Below, one piece after another: positions 36,334 through 44,758 of a stretch of DNA of 64,000 nucleotides (position 1 is its first letter; the number at the start of each line of letters is the position of its first letter). Source of the DNA: Chitinophaga oryziterrae (lineage in GTDB: Bacteria > Bacteroidota > Bacteroidia > Chitinophagales > Chitinophagaceae); NCBI RefSeq assembly GCF_009758125.1, contig NZ_WRXO01000001.1:1674001-1738000 (forward strand), in the 5' to 3' direction. The notes beneath the pieces are model-generated. The model worked only from the letters and a program-made list of their open reading frames with translations. It had not been told where the DNA came from and did not search any database. The translations under genes and the position numbers were made by a program.

Positions 36334-39123
36334 TTATAGCAGACCCTGTACCTTAGGAAGGATTTTATTTAAATCAATTCCTTTACCCAATACACCCTTT
36401 AAAATATCCCCGGTCTCTGTTATCCGGTCTCTCATATTAAAGATGTTAAAATCGGACATTTTAAGTCCTTTCTTTACTTCGCTCCAATCAAGCGGCGCAG
36501 AAGCTGTGGCCCCGGGTTTGGGACGTAAAGAATAAGGGGCGGCGATCGTCTGTATCTGCCGGTTCTGTAAGAAATCAAGATAGATCAATCCTTTTCTTTT
36601 AGCCGGACTTCTTTCTACACTGGTCGTTTTGGGCAATTGTTTATTCACTATCCCCACAATCAGTTCTGCCAGCATACGTGACTGATCATAACTATACTTC
36701 GCGCCAAGCGGTAGTAAAATATGCATACCGGTAGAACCGGAAGTTTTCACATAAGAAGTAGCGCCTGCGCTATCCAGTACATCTTTGATCACTAACGCAG
36801 TTTCAATGACCTGATCAAAAGGGTTCTGGTCCGGATCAAGGTCAATGACACACCAGTCGGGATTATCCGGCTTTTGCACCCGGCTGTGCCAGGGATGCAT
36901 TTCTATACATCCAAGATTGGCCATATACAACAAAGAGGCTTCGTCTTTACATACAAGAAAATGTTTGGTCTCCCCATCAGATTCACTAACATAAGAGAAC
37001 GTCTCTACCCAGTCTGCTACTTTCCCTTCCACATCTTTCTGATAAAAGCTCAATCCATCGATCCCATTGGGATACCGGTTTAATGACTGCGGTCTGTCTT
37101 TAAGATAGGGGAGGATGAATTCGGCAATATTTGCGTAATAATTCAGCATATCCCTTTTCGTGATCTTTTCTTTAGGCCAGTATATTTTATCGAGATTGGT
37201 AAACTTTAATTGTTTACTGTTAATGGTGAGAGTGATTTCCTTCTGATCTTCTGAAAGTAGTTTTTCAGAGGAAGAAGATCCGCTTTTCTTTGCAGGCGCT
37301 TTCATGGCTACTTTTTTAGCAAGTTTACTTTCGGCTTTTGCTGTTTGTTTTTTGCTTTCAGGAGTCGCTTTTTTTTTAGCATTTACGCTCCCGGCACTCT
37401 TATTCTTGGGTGCTTTTACTACTTTTTCATTCTTTTCATTCGCGGCCTGTTTATCCTCTCTTAATCCTAAAAAGATAGGCTGGCGTAAAATCCCGTCTGA
37501 GGTTACTTCTGCAAATTTCACTTCACAAACCAGCGCTGGCCGCAACCAGGTGACCGGCATATTCGTCTTAGGCGTCTTCTTAAAAGGACTTTCATCCGTA
37601 ATTAAATCCTGAAACCTGTCGTACAGGTCTTTCAGACTTTGTTCATTAAATCCCCCGCCCGTATGCCCGATATAAGTAAGCGTACTCCCTTTATATTTCC
37701 CCAGGATCAATGCGCCAAAATGTTTCCGGCTATTCCGTCCTTGCGTATAACCACATATAATGGCTTCCATTTTCTGGTTATTCTTGATCTTCAACCAGCT
37801 TTGTGACCGGGTATCAATAGCATAAGTACTATCAGCTCTCTTTGCCATCACACCTTCCAGTCCTTTGTCGGTAGCAGCATGGAAGAAATCGGTTCCTTTA
37901 CCGGTAATATGATCACTAAAATGAATCACCTCACTATCTTCAGGAAGTATATTTTGTAATATTTGTTTCCTTTCTGTTAATGGCAGATCGGTATAATCTT
38001 TCCCATCATACCAGAGTAAATCGAACACATAATATACTAATCTCGCCTGCTTCCCGTTTTTTACATAATTCTGCAGCGCCTGAAAGTCGGGATTACCAGT
38101 ATCATTGATCGCAACGATCTCTCCGTCTACGACTGCGTTTACTTTCCAGTCTTTCAGGGCATCAACGATCACCGGGAATTTCGTATTAAAAGAAATCAGT
38201 TTCCTGGATAACAGGTTTACTTTTCCATTAGATAGATAACTGATCGCCCTGTACCCATCCCACTTAATCTCATATATCCAGTCATCATTATCAAAAGGCT
38301 TATCCGTCAGCGTAGCTAACATAGGCTTTACAGCCTCCGGCATTTTAGCGCGTTTCCCTTTCTTAAGTAAATCATTCACCGGCGGGGCTGGATCATCAGC
38401 ATCTTCAATATCATCCGAAGGGGCTTTCAACGCTTTCTTACCTCTCACTGCCTTTGTCGCACTTACTACGGCCTTTTTACTGGCCGCGGCCTTCATCGCG
38501 GCCTTACTCACTGCCGCCTTTTTTCCACTCATCCACACATTCCCCGAAGTGGCCGCTACCTCCTCCACCGTTTTCCCCGAAACCACCGACTTATCCTTTT
38601 TAGTGATATCCTCAGTAGAAGCATATTTATCTTTCAGCTTCATCAGCAACCAGCTATTTTCCCCACGACCGGAAGCTTTTACCAGCGCCCAGGTGCCTTT
38701 CAGCTTCTTCCCGTACAAGGTGAATTTCAACTTCCCCTCCGAAAGCTGCTGCAGCAGTTCTTTCTCCTGTACCTTTTTATCATCAGAAATCACGTCCGCA
38801 GAGGTATAAGTCCCCTCATCCCACACAATCACCGTCCCTGCCCCATAATTCCCTTCGGGGATGGTCCCTTCAAAATTCCGGTAATCATAAGGATGATCTT
38901 CCACCATCATCGCCAGACGCTTGACAGAAGGGTCCGTAGAAGGGCCTTTAGGCACGGCCCAGCTCTTGAGTACGCCCTTCATTTCCAGCCTGAAATCATA
39001 ATGGAGATGCGATGCATGATGCTTCTGTACCACAAAGCGTAGATCATTATCCTTACTCTTACCCCCTTTAGGTTCGGGCGTTTCGCTAAAAGACCGCTTT
39101 TGTTTATATTTTGCAAGGGTCAT
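36334..39123 (-). CDS. ligD: ATP-dependent DNA ligase D (phosphoesterase-ligase-polymerase)
   Basis: A 929-residue end-joining enzyme with three domains in order. The 3'-phosphoesterase (about 10-170) has HASHLHYDFRLE. The ATP-dependent ligase (about 265-570) has nucleotidyl-lysine motif EIKWDGYR. The primase/polymerase (about 640-925) has DLDPDQNPFD and TSGSTGMHI. Domains are separated by lysine/alanine-rich linkers reminiscent of histone H1 tails. The enzyme repairs double-strand breaks with Ku; no ku gene is in this window. Its stop faces the glycosylase gene. Confidence 0.96.
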   Translation of the reverse strand: MTLAKYKQKRSFSETPEPKGGKSKDNDLRFVVQKHHASHLHYDFRLEMKGVLKSWAVPKGPSTDPSVKRLAMMVEDHPYDYRNFEGTIPEGNYGAGTVIVWDEGTYTSADVISDDKKVQEKELLQQLSEGKLKFTLYGKKLKGTWALVKASGRGENSWLLMKLKDKYASTEDITKKDKSVVSGKTVEEVAATSGNVWMSGKKAAVSKAAMKAAASKKAVVSATKAVRGKKALKAPSDDIEDADDPAPPVNDLLKKGKRAKMPEAVKPMLATLTDKPFDNDDWIYEIKWDGYRAISYLSNGKVNLLSRKLISFNTKFPVIVDALKDWKVNAVVDGEIVAINDTGNPDFQALQNYVKNGKQARLVYYVFDLLWYDGKDYTDLPLTERKQILQNILPEDSEVIHFSDHITGKGTDFFHAATDKGLEGVMAKRADSTYAIDTRSQSWLKIKNNQKMEAIICGYTQGRNSRKHFGALILGKYKGSTLTYIGHTGGGFNEQSLKDLYDRFQDLITDESPFKKTPKTNMPVTWLRPALVCEVKFAEVTSDGILRQPIFLGLREDKQAANEKNEKVVKAPKNKSAGSVNAKKKATPESKKQTAKAESKLAKKVAMKAPAKKSGSSSSEKLLSEDQKEITLTINSKQLKFTNLDKIYWPKEKITKRDMLNYYANIAEFILPYLKDRPQSLNRYPNGIDGLSFYQKDVEGKVADWVETFSYVSESDGETKHFLVCKDEASLLYMANLGCIEMHPWHSRVQKPDNPDWCVIDLDPDQNPFDQVIETALVIKDVLDSAGATSYVKTSGSTGMHILLPLGAKYSYDQSRMLAELIVGIVNKQLPKTTSVERSPAKRKGLIYLDFLQNRQIQTIAAPYSLRPKPGATASAPLDWSEVKKGLKMSDFNIFNMRDRITETGDILKGVLGKGIDLNKILPKVQGLL

Positions 39124-39176
39124 GGCAGTACATTTACTATAACTGCGTAAATTTCATGCCGCAATCATCTAAAACG

Positions 39177-39205
39177 AAAAAGGCCGCCAAAAATGGCAGC
39201 CTTTT
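39177..39205 (-). terminator. Hairpin terminator after the thioredoxin-like gene
   Basis: AAAAAGGCCGCCA pairs imperfectly with TGGCAGCCTTTT around a short A-loop. It is 28 bases past the stop of the minus-strand thioredoxin-like gene and upstream of ligD, so it insulates the two. Confidence 0.7.
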
Positions 39206-39232
39206 CTCACTTGACAATCTTAAAAATATGTA

Positions 39233-40360
39233 CTATTGAGCAAGAACACTTATTAATTTATCCTTCAGGTCACTACCCTTTAAGTTACGGGCAACGATAT
39301 TTCCTGCAGGATCTATCAGCACATTCTGTGGTACTGAAGTCACATCATATAATCCGGCTACCTCATTCTTCATATATTTCAGGTCACTTAACTGCAACCA
39401 GGTGGTACCATCCTGCTGAATCGCTTCCAGCCAGCTATCTTTACGCTCTTCCATTCCAATACCGATCACTGTGAAATTCTTTCCTTTGAACTGTTTGAAC
39501 GTCTCTTTCATTTCCACGTTATTTGCCCTGGATGTAGGAGACCAACTGGCCCAGAAAACAAGCAACACATACTTACCTTTGAAAGAAGACAGCGACACTT
39601 TATTACCATCTGTATCTTTTTGTGTAAAATCAGGAGCTGTAGTACCTACTGCTGTAGTCTTGAACTGATTCATCTTTTTCAGAAAAAGCTTCCCTCTTGC
39701 AGATTGCTGTGTACGATCGCTCAACGCAGCATAAGCAGGTTCCACATCCTGATAGTCAATGAAATGACCGGCGTATTCTTCCAGTATATCCAGACTGATA
39801 TACATATCACGGTACGTCAGCACAAACTCCTTCATCATTTTTCTCTTCTCATCCATGGCCGCACGGAAGCGCTCCATGTAGTTCCTGCGTGCTGCCGTAT
39901 CTTTCTTCGCGTTGCTGGAAGAACCTTCCAGCGCTAAAGCATTTAACTTAGCTTCTACAGGGGCCATATAAGCCTGGTACACCTTGTAATCTTCCTGGGA
40001 TTTAGATCCGCTTGATTCAAAATTGACAATGTCTTCATTAGATGTTAACCAGATAGTTGCGCCTGGTTCAACATACAAACGCGCGATGTTATTGCCGTCA
40101 AAAAAACTTTTTGGTTCTCCGTCCTTACTTACTGAAAAGATAGCACATACAGGATAATTAGTGTAGTGCACCATTTCGAAAGTACCATTGTTAATGTCTG
40201 CAGAATCATATACAGCCTTACCATCCACACTGTAACCGATGTAAACTTTAGCTGGTGCTTTCAGACTACCTAACTTTCCCTTGATAGTGAAAGGCACCTG
40301 TGCAATAGCGGACAAAGACATACAACATACCGCCAGAACCGTTAAACTTCTTTTAATCAT
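39233..40360 (-). CDS. TlpA-like thioredoxin-fold protein with both catalytic cysteines replaced
   Basis: A 375-residue periplasmic protein: signal peptide (ending SAIAQ), DUF4369-like N-terminal domain (about 22-120), helical middle, and a C-terminal AhpC/TSA domain. The active-site segment reads LVFWASWSPTSRANNVEM; where relatives have W-C-x-x-C-R this has W-S-P-T-S-R, so no dithiol chemistry is possible. The cis-proline motif VPQNVLID is kept. It is probably a binding or scaffold relative of TlpA. Stands alone, with a terminator behind. Confidence 0.85.
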   Translation of the reverse strand: MIKRSLTVLAVCCMSLSAIAQVPFTIKGKLGSLKAPAKVYIGYSVDGKAVYDSADINNGTFEMVHYTNYPVCAIFSVSKDGEPKSFFDGNNIARLYVEPGATIWLTSNEDIVNFESSGSKSQEDYKVYQAYMAPVEAKLNALALEGSSSNAKKDTAARRNYMERFRAAMDEKRKMMKEFVLTYRDMYISLDILEEYAGHFIDYQDVEPAYAALSDRTQQSARGKLFLKKMNQFKTTAVGTTAPDFTQKDTDGNKVSLSSFKGKYVLLVFWASWSPTSRANNVEMKETFKQFKGKNFTVIGIGMEERKDSWLEAIQQDGTTWLQLSDLKYMKNEVAGLYDVTSVPQNVLIDPAGNIVARNLKGSDLKDKLISVLAQ

Positions 40361-40738
40361 TCTATTTACTCTTTAGAAAAACTATTGTTCACTGTTCGAA
40401 AAATAATCCCTTTGTATATAAGACAACTTTTTACATGTGATATGCGTACAAGCTTTAAAAAAAAATCTAACATATATATTTTGGCTGTTTAGTACTCATA
40501 AATATTAGGGATATAAGAAATGTGGCAACAGCGTGGTCTAAAGCGGGTTAGACGAAAAACTACTCAAGTTCCCGTTTTGCTACCGAGGGAGATAAATGAC
40601 TGAAAATCCATCACTTAATTTTTCTTGCTTAAAATAAATGGCAATAACTCCACTTATATAGAAAATATTTTATGTAATTATTTAAATAAATGTTAAATTG
40701 TATGAAGAAGGCAGATTATTAATATACAATTAGAATCT
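40361..40738. promoter_or_regulatory. AT-rich intergenic region between divergent genes
   Basis: 378 bases without a convincing gene. It carries an inverted repeat AATTGTAT/ATACAATT at 40696-40731 just before the small secreted protein gene, which could be an operator. No sigma-54-like element or RNA gene was recognised. Confidence 0.35.
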
Positions 40739-41104
40739 ATGAAGAAACTATTACTATCCCTGGTTGTCATCGCTGTCGCATGTACGCTCTTTTCATTTAC
40801 TGTTTTACAGAAAAAACCTGCTACACCAACTGTTACTGAAATCGGTTATCAGAAAGATGGCTCTTACCTTTATACTTTTTACGCAGATCTGTCAAAGGCT
40901 TCTCCGAATCCAATCACCTATATGCAGGTGCAGAAAGTTACTAATGGTAAAGTGCTGACATTGGACGATTTCTCCGGTACGGTACTTTTCCAGAAATCCC
41001 AGAAATTTACTATCAACAACAAAGTGACTGTTTCATTTTATGATGGAGATAAATTGGTCTCTAAAGATCTGAAAGGATTAATAGAAGGCGGAATTTTACC
41101 TTAA
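40739..41104 (+). CDS. Small secreted protein of unknown function
   Basis: A 121-residue protein with a clear signal peptide (MKKLLLSLVVIAVACTLFSF). The mature part is short, beta-prone and threonine/lysine-rich, with no motif I recognise and no cysteines. Strong A/T-rich upstream DNA and a very strong terminator suggest an independently and possibly highly expressed gene. Confidence 0.7.
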   Translation: MKKLLLSLVVIAVACTLFSFTVLQKKPATPTVTEIGYQKDGSYLYTFYADLSKASPNPITYMQVQKVTNGKVLTLDDFSGTVLFQKSQKFTINNKVTVSFYDGDKLVSKDLKGLIEGGILP

Positions 41105-41132
41105 TCATTTACCCGATATTCTGAACGATAAG

Positions 41133-41180
41133 ATATAAAAGAAGCGGGAGTCTCTATAGAGACTCCCGCTTCTTTTATAT
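41133..41180. terminator. Perfect 48-base palindromic bidirectional terminator
   Basis: A 22-bp stem (arm ending GCGGGAGTCTC) around TATA, itself self-complementary, flanked by A-rich and T-rich ends. It lies midway between two convergent genes, 29 bases after the secreted protein and 23 bases from the SDR stop. Confidence 0.9.
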
Positions 41181-41202
41181 CCGGTATGTTTCACACTATG
41201 AA

Positions 41203-42042
41203 CTAAAAATCAGTAGCGGTGGCCAGAGATCTCAATCTCTCCGTATCCTTCTTCACGGCATCTATCTTTACATCTATCAGCTTATAAGCATCCGTACCTA
41301 AGAACAGATGTACAGGCGGGTTGGGCTCTTCCGCAACTTTTATCAGAAGCTCCGCTGCTTTTTCAGGATCTCCGGGCTGATTACCATTAATCTCATTCTG
41401 ATGCAGTGCCTGTGAATCCCGGGCTGTCTGATAAACATCCAGCTGTTTGGCAGATAAAAGCAAAGAATCCTGAGATAAGAAATCAGTACGGAAATAACCG
41501 GGATACACTGCCGTTCCATATACATTAAAAGGTAATGCTTCCGCAGCAAAAGACTCCGTCAAACCTGCTACCGCAAATTTTGAAGAAATATAACTGGACC
41601 ATCCCGGGAAGTTCCCGATGAATCCCCCTACAGAAGAGATATTATACACCCTGCCGGACATTTGCGCACGTAGCTGTGGCATCACATTGCGGAGCACATT
41701 CAACAAACCGAATACATTGATATCAAAGTTCTTGCGCACTTCAGCATCGCTCATTTCTTCAATGGCGCCCAGTTGTCCGTAACCGGCATTATTCACCACT
41801 ACGTCAATGGTGCCGAATTTCGCCAGCGTATCATCAATTGCTTTCTTTACGCTCTGCTCGTCTGTCAGACTCACTTCCAGCGGAAGGAAATTATCTGAAG
41901 CGGCAATACCTACTGCTTTGATTAACGCATCAGCGGTCCTTGAAGTAGCTGCTACCTTATATCCCGTTGCAAGGAGTTTCTTTGTGATTGCAAGTCCGAG
42001 GCCTTTGGATGCGCCTGTAACTAACCATACTTTGTTGCTCAT
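41203..42042 (-). CDS. Short-chain dehydrogenase/reductase
   Basis: A 279-residue classical SDR: cofactor motif TGASKGLG at 8-15, NNAGYG, and catalytic Ser/Tyr/Lys visible as NISSVGG and YISSKFAVAG. The protein resembles oxidoreductases acting on unknown small carbonyls. Preceded by a -7 box at 42063 and, 80 bases upstream, by an AraC-type regulator on the same strand, which probably controls it. Confidence 0.92.
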   Translation of the reverse strand: MSNKVWLVTGASKGLGLAITKKLLATGYKVAATSRTADALIKAVGIAASDNFLPLEVSLTDEQSVKKAIDDTLAKFGTIDVVVNNAGYGQLGAIEEMSDAEVRKNFDINVFGLLNVLRNVMPQLRAQMSGRVYNISSVGGFIGNFPGWSSYISSKFAVAGLTESFAAEALPFNVYGTAVYPGYFRTDFLSQDSLLLSAKQLDVYQTARDSQALHQNEINGNQPGDPEKAAELLIKVAEEPNPPVHLFLGTDAYKLIDVKIDAVKKDTERLRSLATATDF

Positions 42043-42062
42043 AATTTTTAAATATTATGATA

Positions 42063-42070
42063 CAAAGGTA
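42063..42070 (-). promoter_or_regulatory. Candidate -7 element of the SDR promoter
   Basis: TACCTTTG on the minus strand matches TAnnTTTG. The start codon is 20 bases downstream. The -33 TTG is weak at the usual spacing. Confidence 0.45.
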
Positions 42071-42122
42071 GATGGGAAGCAAGCCCTGATCATTGTACAA
42101 ACCAAACGAAAAACTGTAAAAA

Positions 42123-43019
42123 TCAAACAATAGCCATTCTGAACGACTTGGGAGTGATCTGTGTGTTCTTTTTAAAGAAGTTAATAAAGTGGGGGAGTTC
42201 CTCAAATCCCAGACACCAGGCAATCTCTGAAATATTCCAGTCGGTATGCTTCAGTAATGCCCTGGCTTCCTGCACGATCCTTTCCGCTATCAGCTGGGAG
42301 GTCGTTTTACCGGTCACTTCTTTCAAAGCCCGGTTTAAATGGTTCACATGTACCGCCAGCTGACCGGCAAACTCTGTGGGGGAACGGAAGCCCACCTGCT
42401 GCATAGGGGATTCTATAGGGAACTGTCTTTCAAGTAGTTCCATAAACAATGAAGCCACCCTCGTAGAGGCATTGGAACTTGTATACAAGGTAGCAGTAGC
42501 CGGTTGCATCTTCTGGGCGCTATGTACCAGTTCAAACACCAGGTTCCTCAATACATCATATTTATAGGTATAATCCGAGTTGATCTCCACGAACATCCTT
42601 TCAAAAATATCCCTGATATGCATTGCCTCTTCCTCCGGCAGATCGAAAATAGGATTGCCGCCCGGCTTAAATACCGGGTACTCTTTCAGATTCCCAAACT
42701 GGCTAAAGAACGCATCCGTAAAAATGCAAAAAACGCCGGACTGTGTATCTTCCAGTTGTTCCCAGTTATATGGAATATGCGGATTGGCAAACAATAGGGC
42801 CCGTTCATTGATTTCCACTATCTTATCTGCATAATGAATCCTCGTCTTCCCGATAATCAGGCTTATTTTAAAGAAATCCTTGCGGCTATAAGGTAACGGC
42901 CTTCCCGTATGCGCGGCAAAATCCTCGATCCTGAACACATTGAAATGCCCCATTTCCTTTTGCAGGTTATCCGGCATCCAGTTCATCTTGGATTGATAAA
43001 ATTCCTCGATAGATTGCAT
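42123..43019 (-). CDS. AraC-family transcriptional regulator
   Basis: A protein of about 298 residues with an N-terminal cupin-like sensing domain and a C-terminal double helix-turn-helix. The latter shows FAGQLAVHVNHLNRALKEVTG and the conserved CLGFEELPHFINFFKKNTQITPKSFR. Two ATGs compete (43028 and 43019); the promoter at 43033-43063 would put the transcript start near the first, favouring the second. Transcribed in the same direction as the SDR gene and 80 bases ahead of it. Confidence 0.92.
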   Translation of the reverse strand: MQSIEEFYQSKMNWMPDNLQKEMGHFNVFRIEDFAAHTGRPLPYSRKDFFKISLIIGKTRIHYADKIVEINERALLFANPHIPYNWEQLEDTQSGVFCIFTDAFFSQFGNLKEYPVFKPGGNPIFDLPEEEAMHIRDIFERMFVEINSDYTYKYDVLRNLVFELVHSAQKMQPATATLYTSSNASTRVASLFMELLERQFPIESPMQQVGFRSPTEFAGQLAVHVNHLNRALKEVTGKTTSQLIAERIVQEARALLKHTDWNISEIAWCLGFEELPHFINFFKKNTQITPKSFRMAIV

Positions 43020-43032
43020 TTTCTCCATACGA

Positions 43033-43063
43033 TAAAGTTACAAAAATCAAACAGGCCCGCAAA
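43033..43063 (-). promoter_or_regulatory. Bacteroidota-type promoter of the araC-like gene
   Basis: Minus strand: TTTG (43060-43063), exactly 19 bases, then TAACTTTA (43033-43040). This is near-perfect for the TTTG-N19-TAnnTTTG vegetative promoter and lies immediately upstream of the gene. Confidence 0.65.
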
Positions 43064-43074
43064 GTGGTAGTGTC

Positions 43075-43220
43075 TCAGTTTGATTACATGATCTTCGTGC
43101 CCGATGTTATTGATCGGTAAATACACCTTATCTGACGTGAATATCAGGTGAAGCTAAATTGAAAAACAAATCCCGGACCCATATTCCAAAGCTACATCAG
43201 AGAACTAATCAATAACATCT
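43075..43220. repeat. ~150 bp repeat, copy 1
   Basis: Shares about 75 nearly identical bases with copy 2 (from GTGAATATCAGGTGAAG to CAGAGAACTAA) plus a second block CAGTTTGATTACATGATCTTC. Outer ends show a decayed inverted repeat (GATGTTATTGAT / ATCAATAACATC). It lies upstream of the araC-like gene in the same orientation as copy 2 relative to its gene. The minus strand carries TAGCTTTG, a possible -7 box, in both copies. Confidence 0.75.
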
Positions 43221-43272
43221 CTGTCATAACACACTATCTGCAAAATGCTAATAAGAACGTAATTTGCAGCCT

Positions 43273-43635
43273 ATGTCAGTAGCAATGGATATTATCCGGG
43301 CCTTAGACCCGTCGGGATTGGAACGTTTTAAAATAAACCTGGATACACCTGCTCCAAAGGAGAAAATAGGAGAGGTATGGACCATAAAGGTAGTGCCGCA
43401 CGAAAAGGCGGAAGTCAGCAGGAAGGAATTCAATAAACTGTTTGATAACAATAAGGCGTCAAAATCCTGGGTAGTGGAGAGCAAACCCGAAGCAATTGCT
43501 GTATTACAGGAAGTATACCAGCAGTTTGCAGATAAATTAACGACGCCTTTCAACGAAAAGCAACTGAATATAGAAGATTTGCCAGACGTTGGGCGTTATA
43601 CTATCCTGATCCATATTGCGGATGTATGGGAGTAG
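43273..43635 (+). CDS. Hypothetical protein of about 120 residues
   Basis: ATG 43273 is preferred to an upstream TTG. The product has ordinary codon-like composition (MSVAMDIIRALDPSGLERF) and ends in DVGRYTILIHIADVWE. No signal peptide, transmembrane helix or known motif is seen. The antisense frame is also partly open but reads poorly. Flanked by the two repeats and overlapping the converging gene's 3' end by 35 bases. Function unknown. Confidence 0.5.
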   Translation: MSVAMDIIRALDPSGLERFKINLDTPAPKEKIGEVWTIKVVPHEKAEVSRKEFNKLFDNNKASKSWVVESKPEAIAVLQEVYQQFADKLTTPFNEKQLNIEDLPDVGRYTILIHIADVWE

Positions 43636-44101
43636 CTGTTAGTGGCAGCATGGATGCTCCGTGTCTGAAGCATACCTGAAGCATAGATGCGCCGTATCTG
43701 CGCCGTATTAACCGCGCACTTTGCCGTATAAGGGGTATTTTAAATAAAGGCTTAACTGTTTCAGCAGGTGGTTTCAGATACTCTTTAGTCAGCTTCTCTC
43801 TCACATCTTCGGCAGAAAGCCCTTGTTTCAGCCATAAAATGGCCTTCCCGGTCATTTCCCTGTATAACGCAAACACCTTCACAGGAAGCTGCCTGTACAC
43901 AAAAGAGGCAATCCCGGCTGCGATCTTTAATCGCATCGAACTATCCCTGAAACCCTTAAAAGCGCGGTCTTTTTTAATCCTTTTACCGGTAATAGAGCTT
44001 TGCATCCGCACATAGTAATTCCCGTCCTGTAATTGATATACAGTAAGGCCATCTCTTGTACCCGTAAAAGGGGGAGGAGTACTCCCTACCCACTTTGCCA
44101 T
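43601..44101 (-). CDS. Bacteroidota-specific hypothetical protein with degenerate C-terminal repeats
   Basis: A 166-residue protein. The first ~115 residues match a family I recall from Bacteroidota (GTRDGLTVYQL, YYVRMQSSITGKRIKKDRAF, FKGFRDSSMRLK), with no known function. The last ~30 residues contain RRYGASML and FRHGASML, arising from a short DNA repeat at about 43650-43712, and look like an out-of-family extension. Copy 2 of the ~150 bp repeat lies 26 bases upstream. It converges with the hypothetical gene at 43273. Confidence 0.6.
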   Translation of the reverse strand: MAKWVGSTPPPFTGTRDGLTVYQLQDGNYYVRMQSSITGKRIKKDRAFKGFRDSSMRLKIAAGIASFVYRQLPVKVFALYREMTGKAILWLKQGLSAEDVREKLTKEYLKPPAETVKPLFKIPLIRQSARLIRRRYGASMLQVCFRHGASMLPLTATPIHPQYGSG

Positions 44102-44126
44102 AAACAGTTTTATTTTTGGTAGTACT

Positions 44127-44286
44127 TCAGTTTGATTACATCATCTTCGCGCCAGTTGTTATTGATTATAAATACGTGAATATCAGGTGAAGTTAAATTG
44201 AAAAACAAATCCTGAACCCATATTCCAAAGCTAAATCAGAGAACTAAACAGTCAGATCCAGTGTATTTATAATCAATAACAACTGG
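44127..44286. repeat. ~160 bp repeat, copy 2, with perfect 24 bp inverted repeat
   Basis: Arms at 44152-44175 and 44263-44286 (CCAGTTGTTATTGATTATAA and four more bases) are perfect reverse complements around an 87-base core shared with copy 1. The remainder of 44287-44431 shows only a palindrome CGGATAATATCCG and no gene. The structure resembles a miniature inverted-repeat element or a long-range hairpin. Confidence 0.8.
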
Positions 44287-44431
44287 TAATCTACGCTAAG
44301 TCACTACCTTATCTCTCTAAATTTACGGATAATATCCGGTATAGATTCGCTCTTACCGCGCACTTTTTAAAGACGGAAAAGCAAGACAGGGCCTCATCCT
44401 TCGTTAAGGAACGTAAGATCTCTATATCTTA

Positions 44432-44758
44432 TCAGAATAAAAATAAAACGACACCTCCGGTGAAGGCGGTGAGTAAAAGAGTCAACCGGTTAGCCTTAAT
44501 AAGCTGATCTCCCGAAGGATAAATTTTCAGACAGATATACCTCGCCGTGAGATAAGACAGGGAAGACACACAAAGTACTAATAAAAATAACCTCAGATAA
44601 GTGGCAACAGGCACAGACAATCCGATCCCTGTGCCTAATGCCACATAGGCTGCCAGGCATAACGGGCACTTGGGAATAAGTACCAGTACGATCCCCGGCA
44701 ATAGCCAGCGTTTAGTAGAAGGCTGTTTAATATGACAGCAACCGTTCATTAGTGACAA
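44432..44758 (-). CDS. Small membrane protein with CPLC motif
   Basis: A 108-residue protein with three probable membrane segments. [20 protein letters not shown] carries a CxxC at the start of the first, and an N-terminal MNGCCHIK adds a Cys pair. Similar short CPxC membrane proteins occur in Bacteroidota and may bind metal or thiols, but no function is established to my knowledge. Overlaps the DUF899 gene by 10 bases, so it is translationally coupled. Confidence 0.7.
   Translation of the reverse strand: MSLMNGCCHIKQPSTKRWLLPGIVLVLIPKCPLCLAAYVALGTGIGLSVPVATYLRLFLLVLCVSSLSYLTARYICLKIYPSGDQLIKANRLTLLLTAFTGGVVLFLF

Noticed and set aside
40519-40602. 27-codon plus-strand frame in the intergenic region before the secreted protein
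   Set aside because: Basic, low-complexity product with no ribosome site and no similarity I recognise; most likely chance.
43248-43553. Minus-strand 101-codon frame opposite the hypothetical gene at 43273
   Set aside because: The plus-strand frame has more natural composition; the minus one is serine/leucine-rich as expected of an antisense shadow. Confidence in the choice is moderate.
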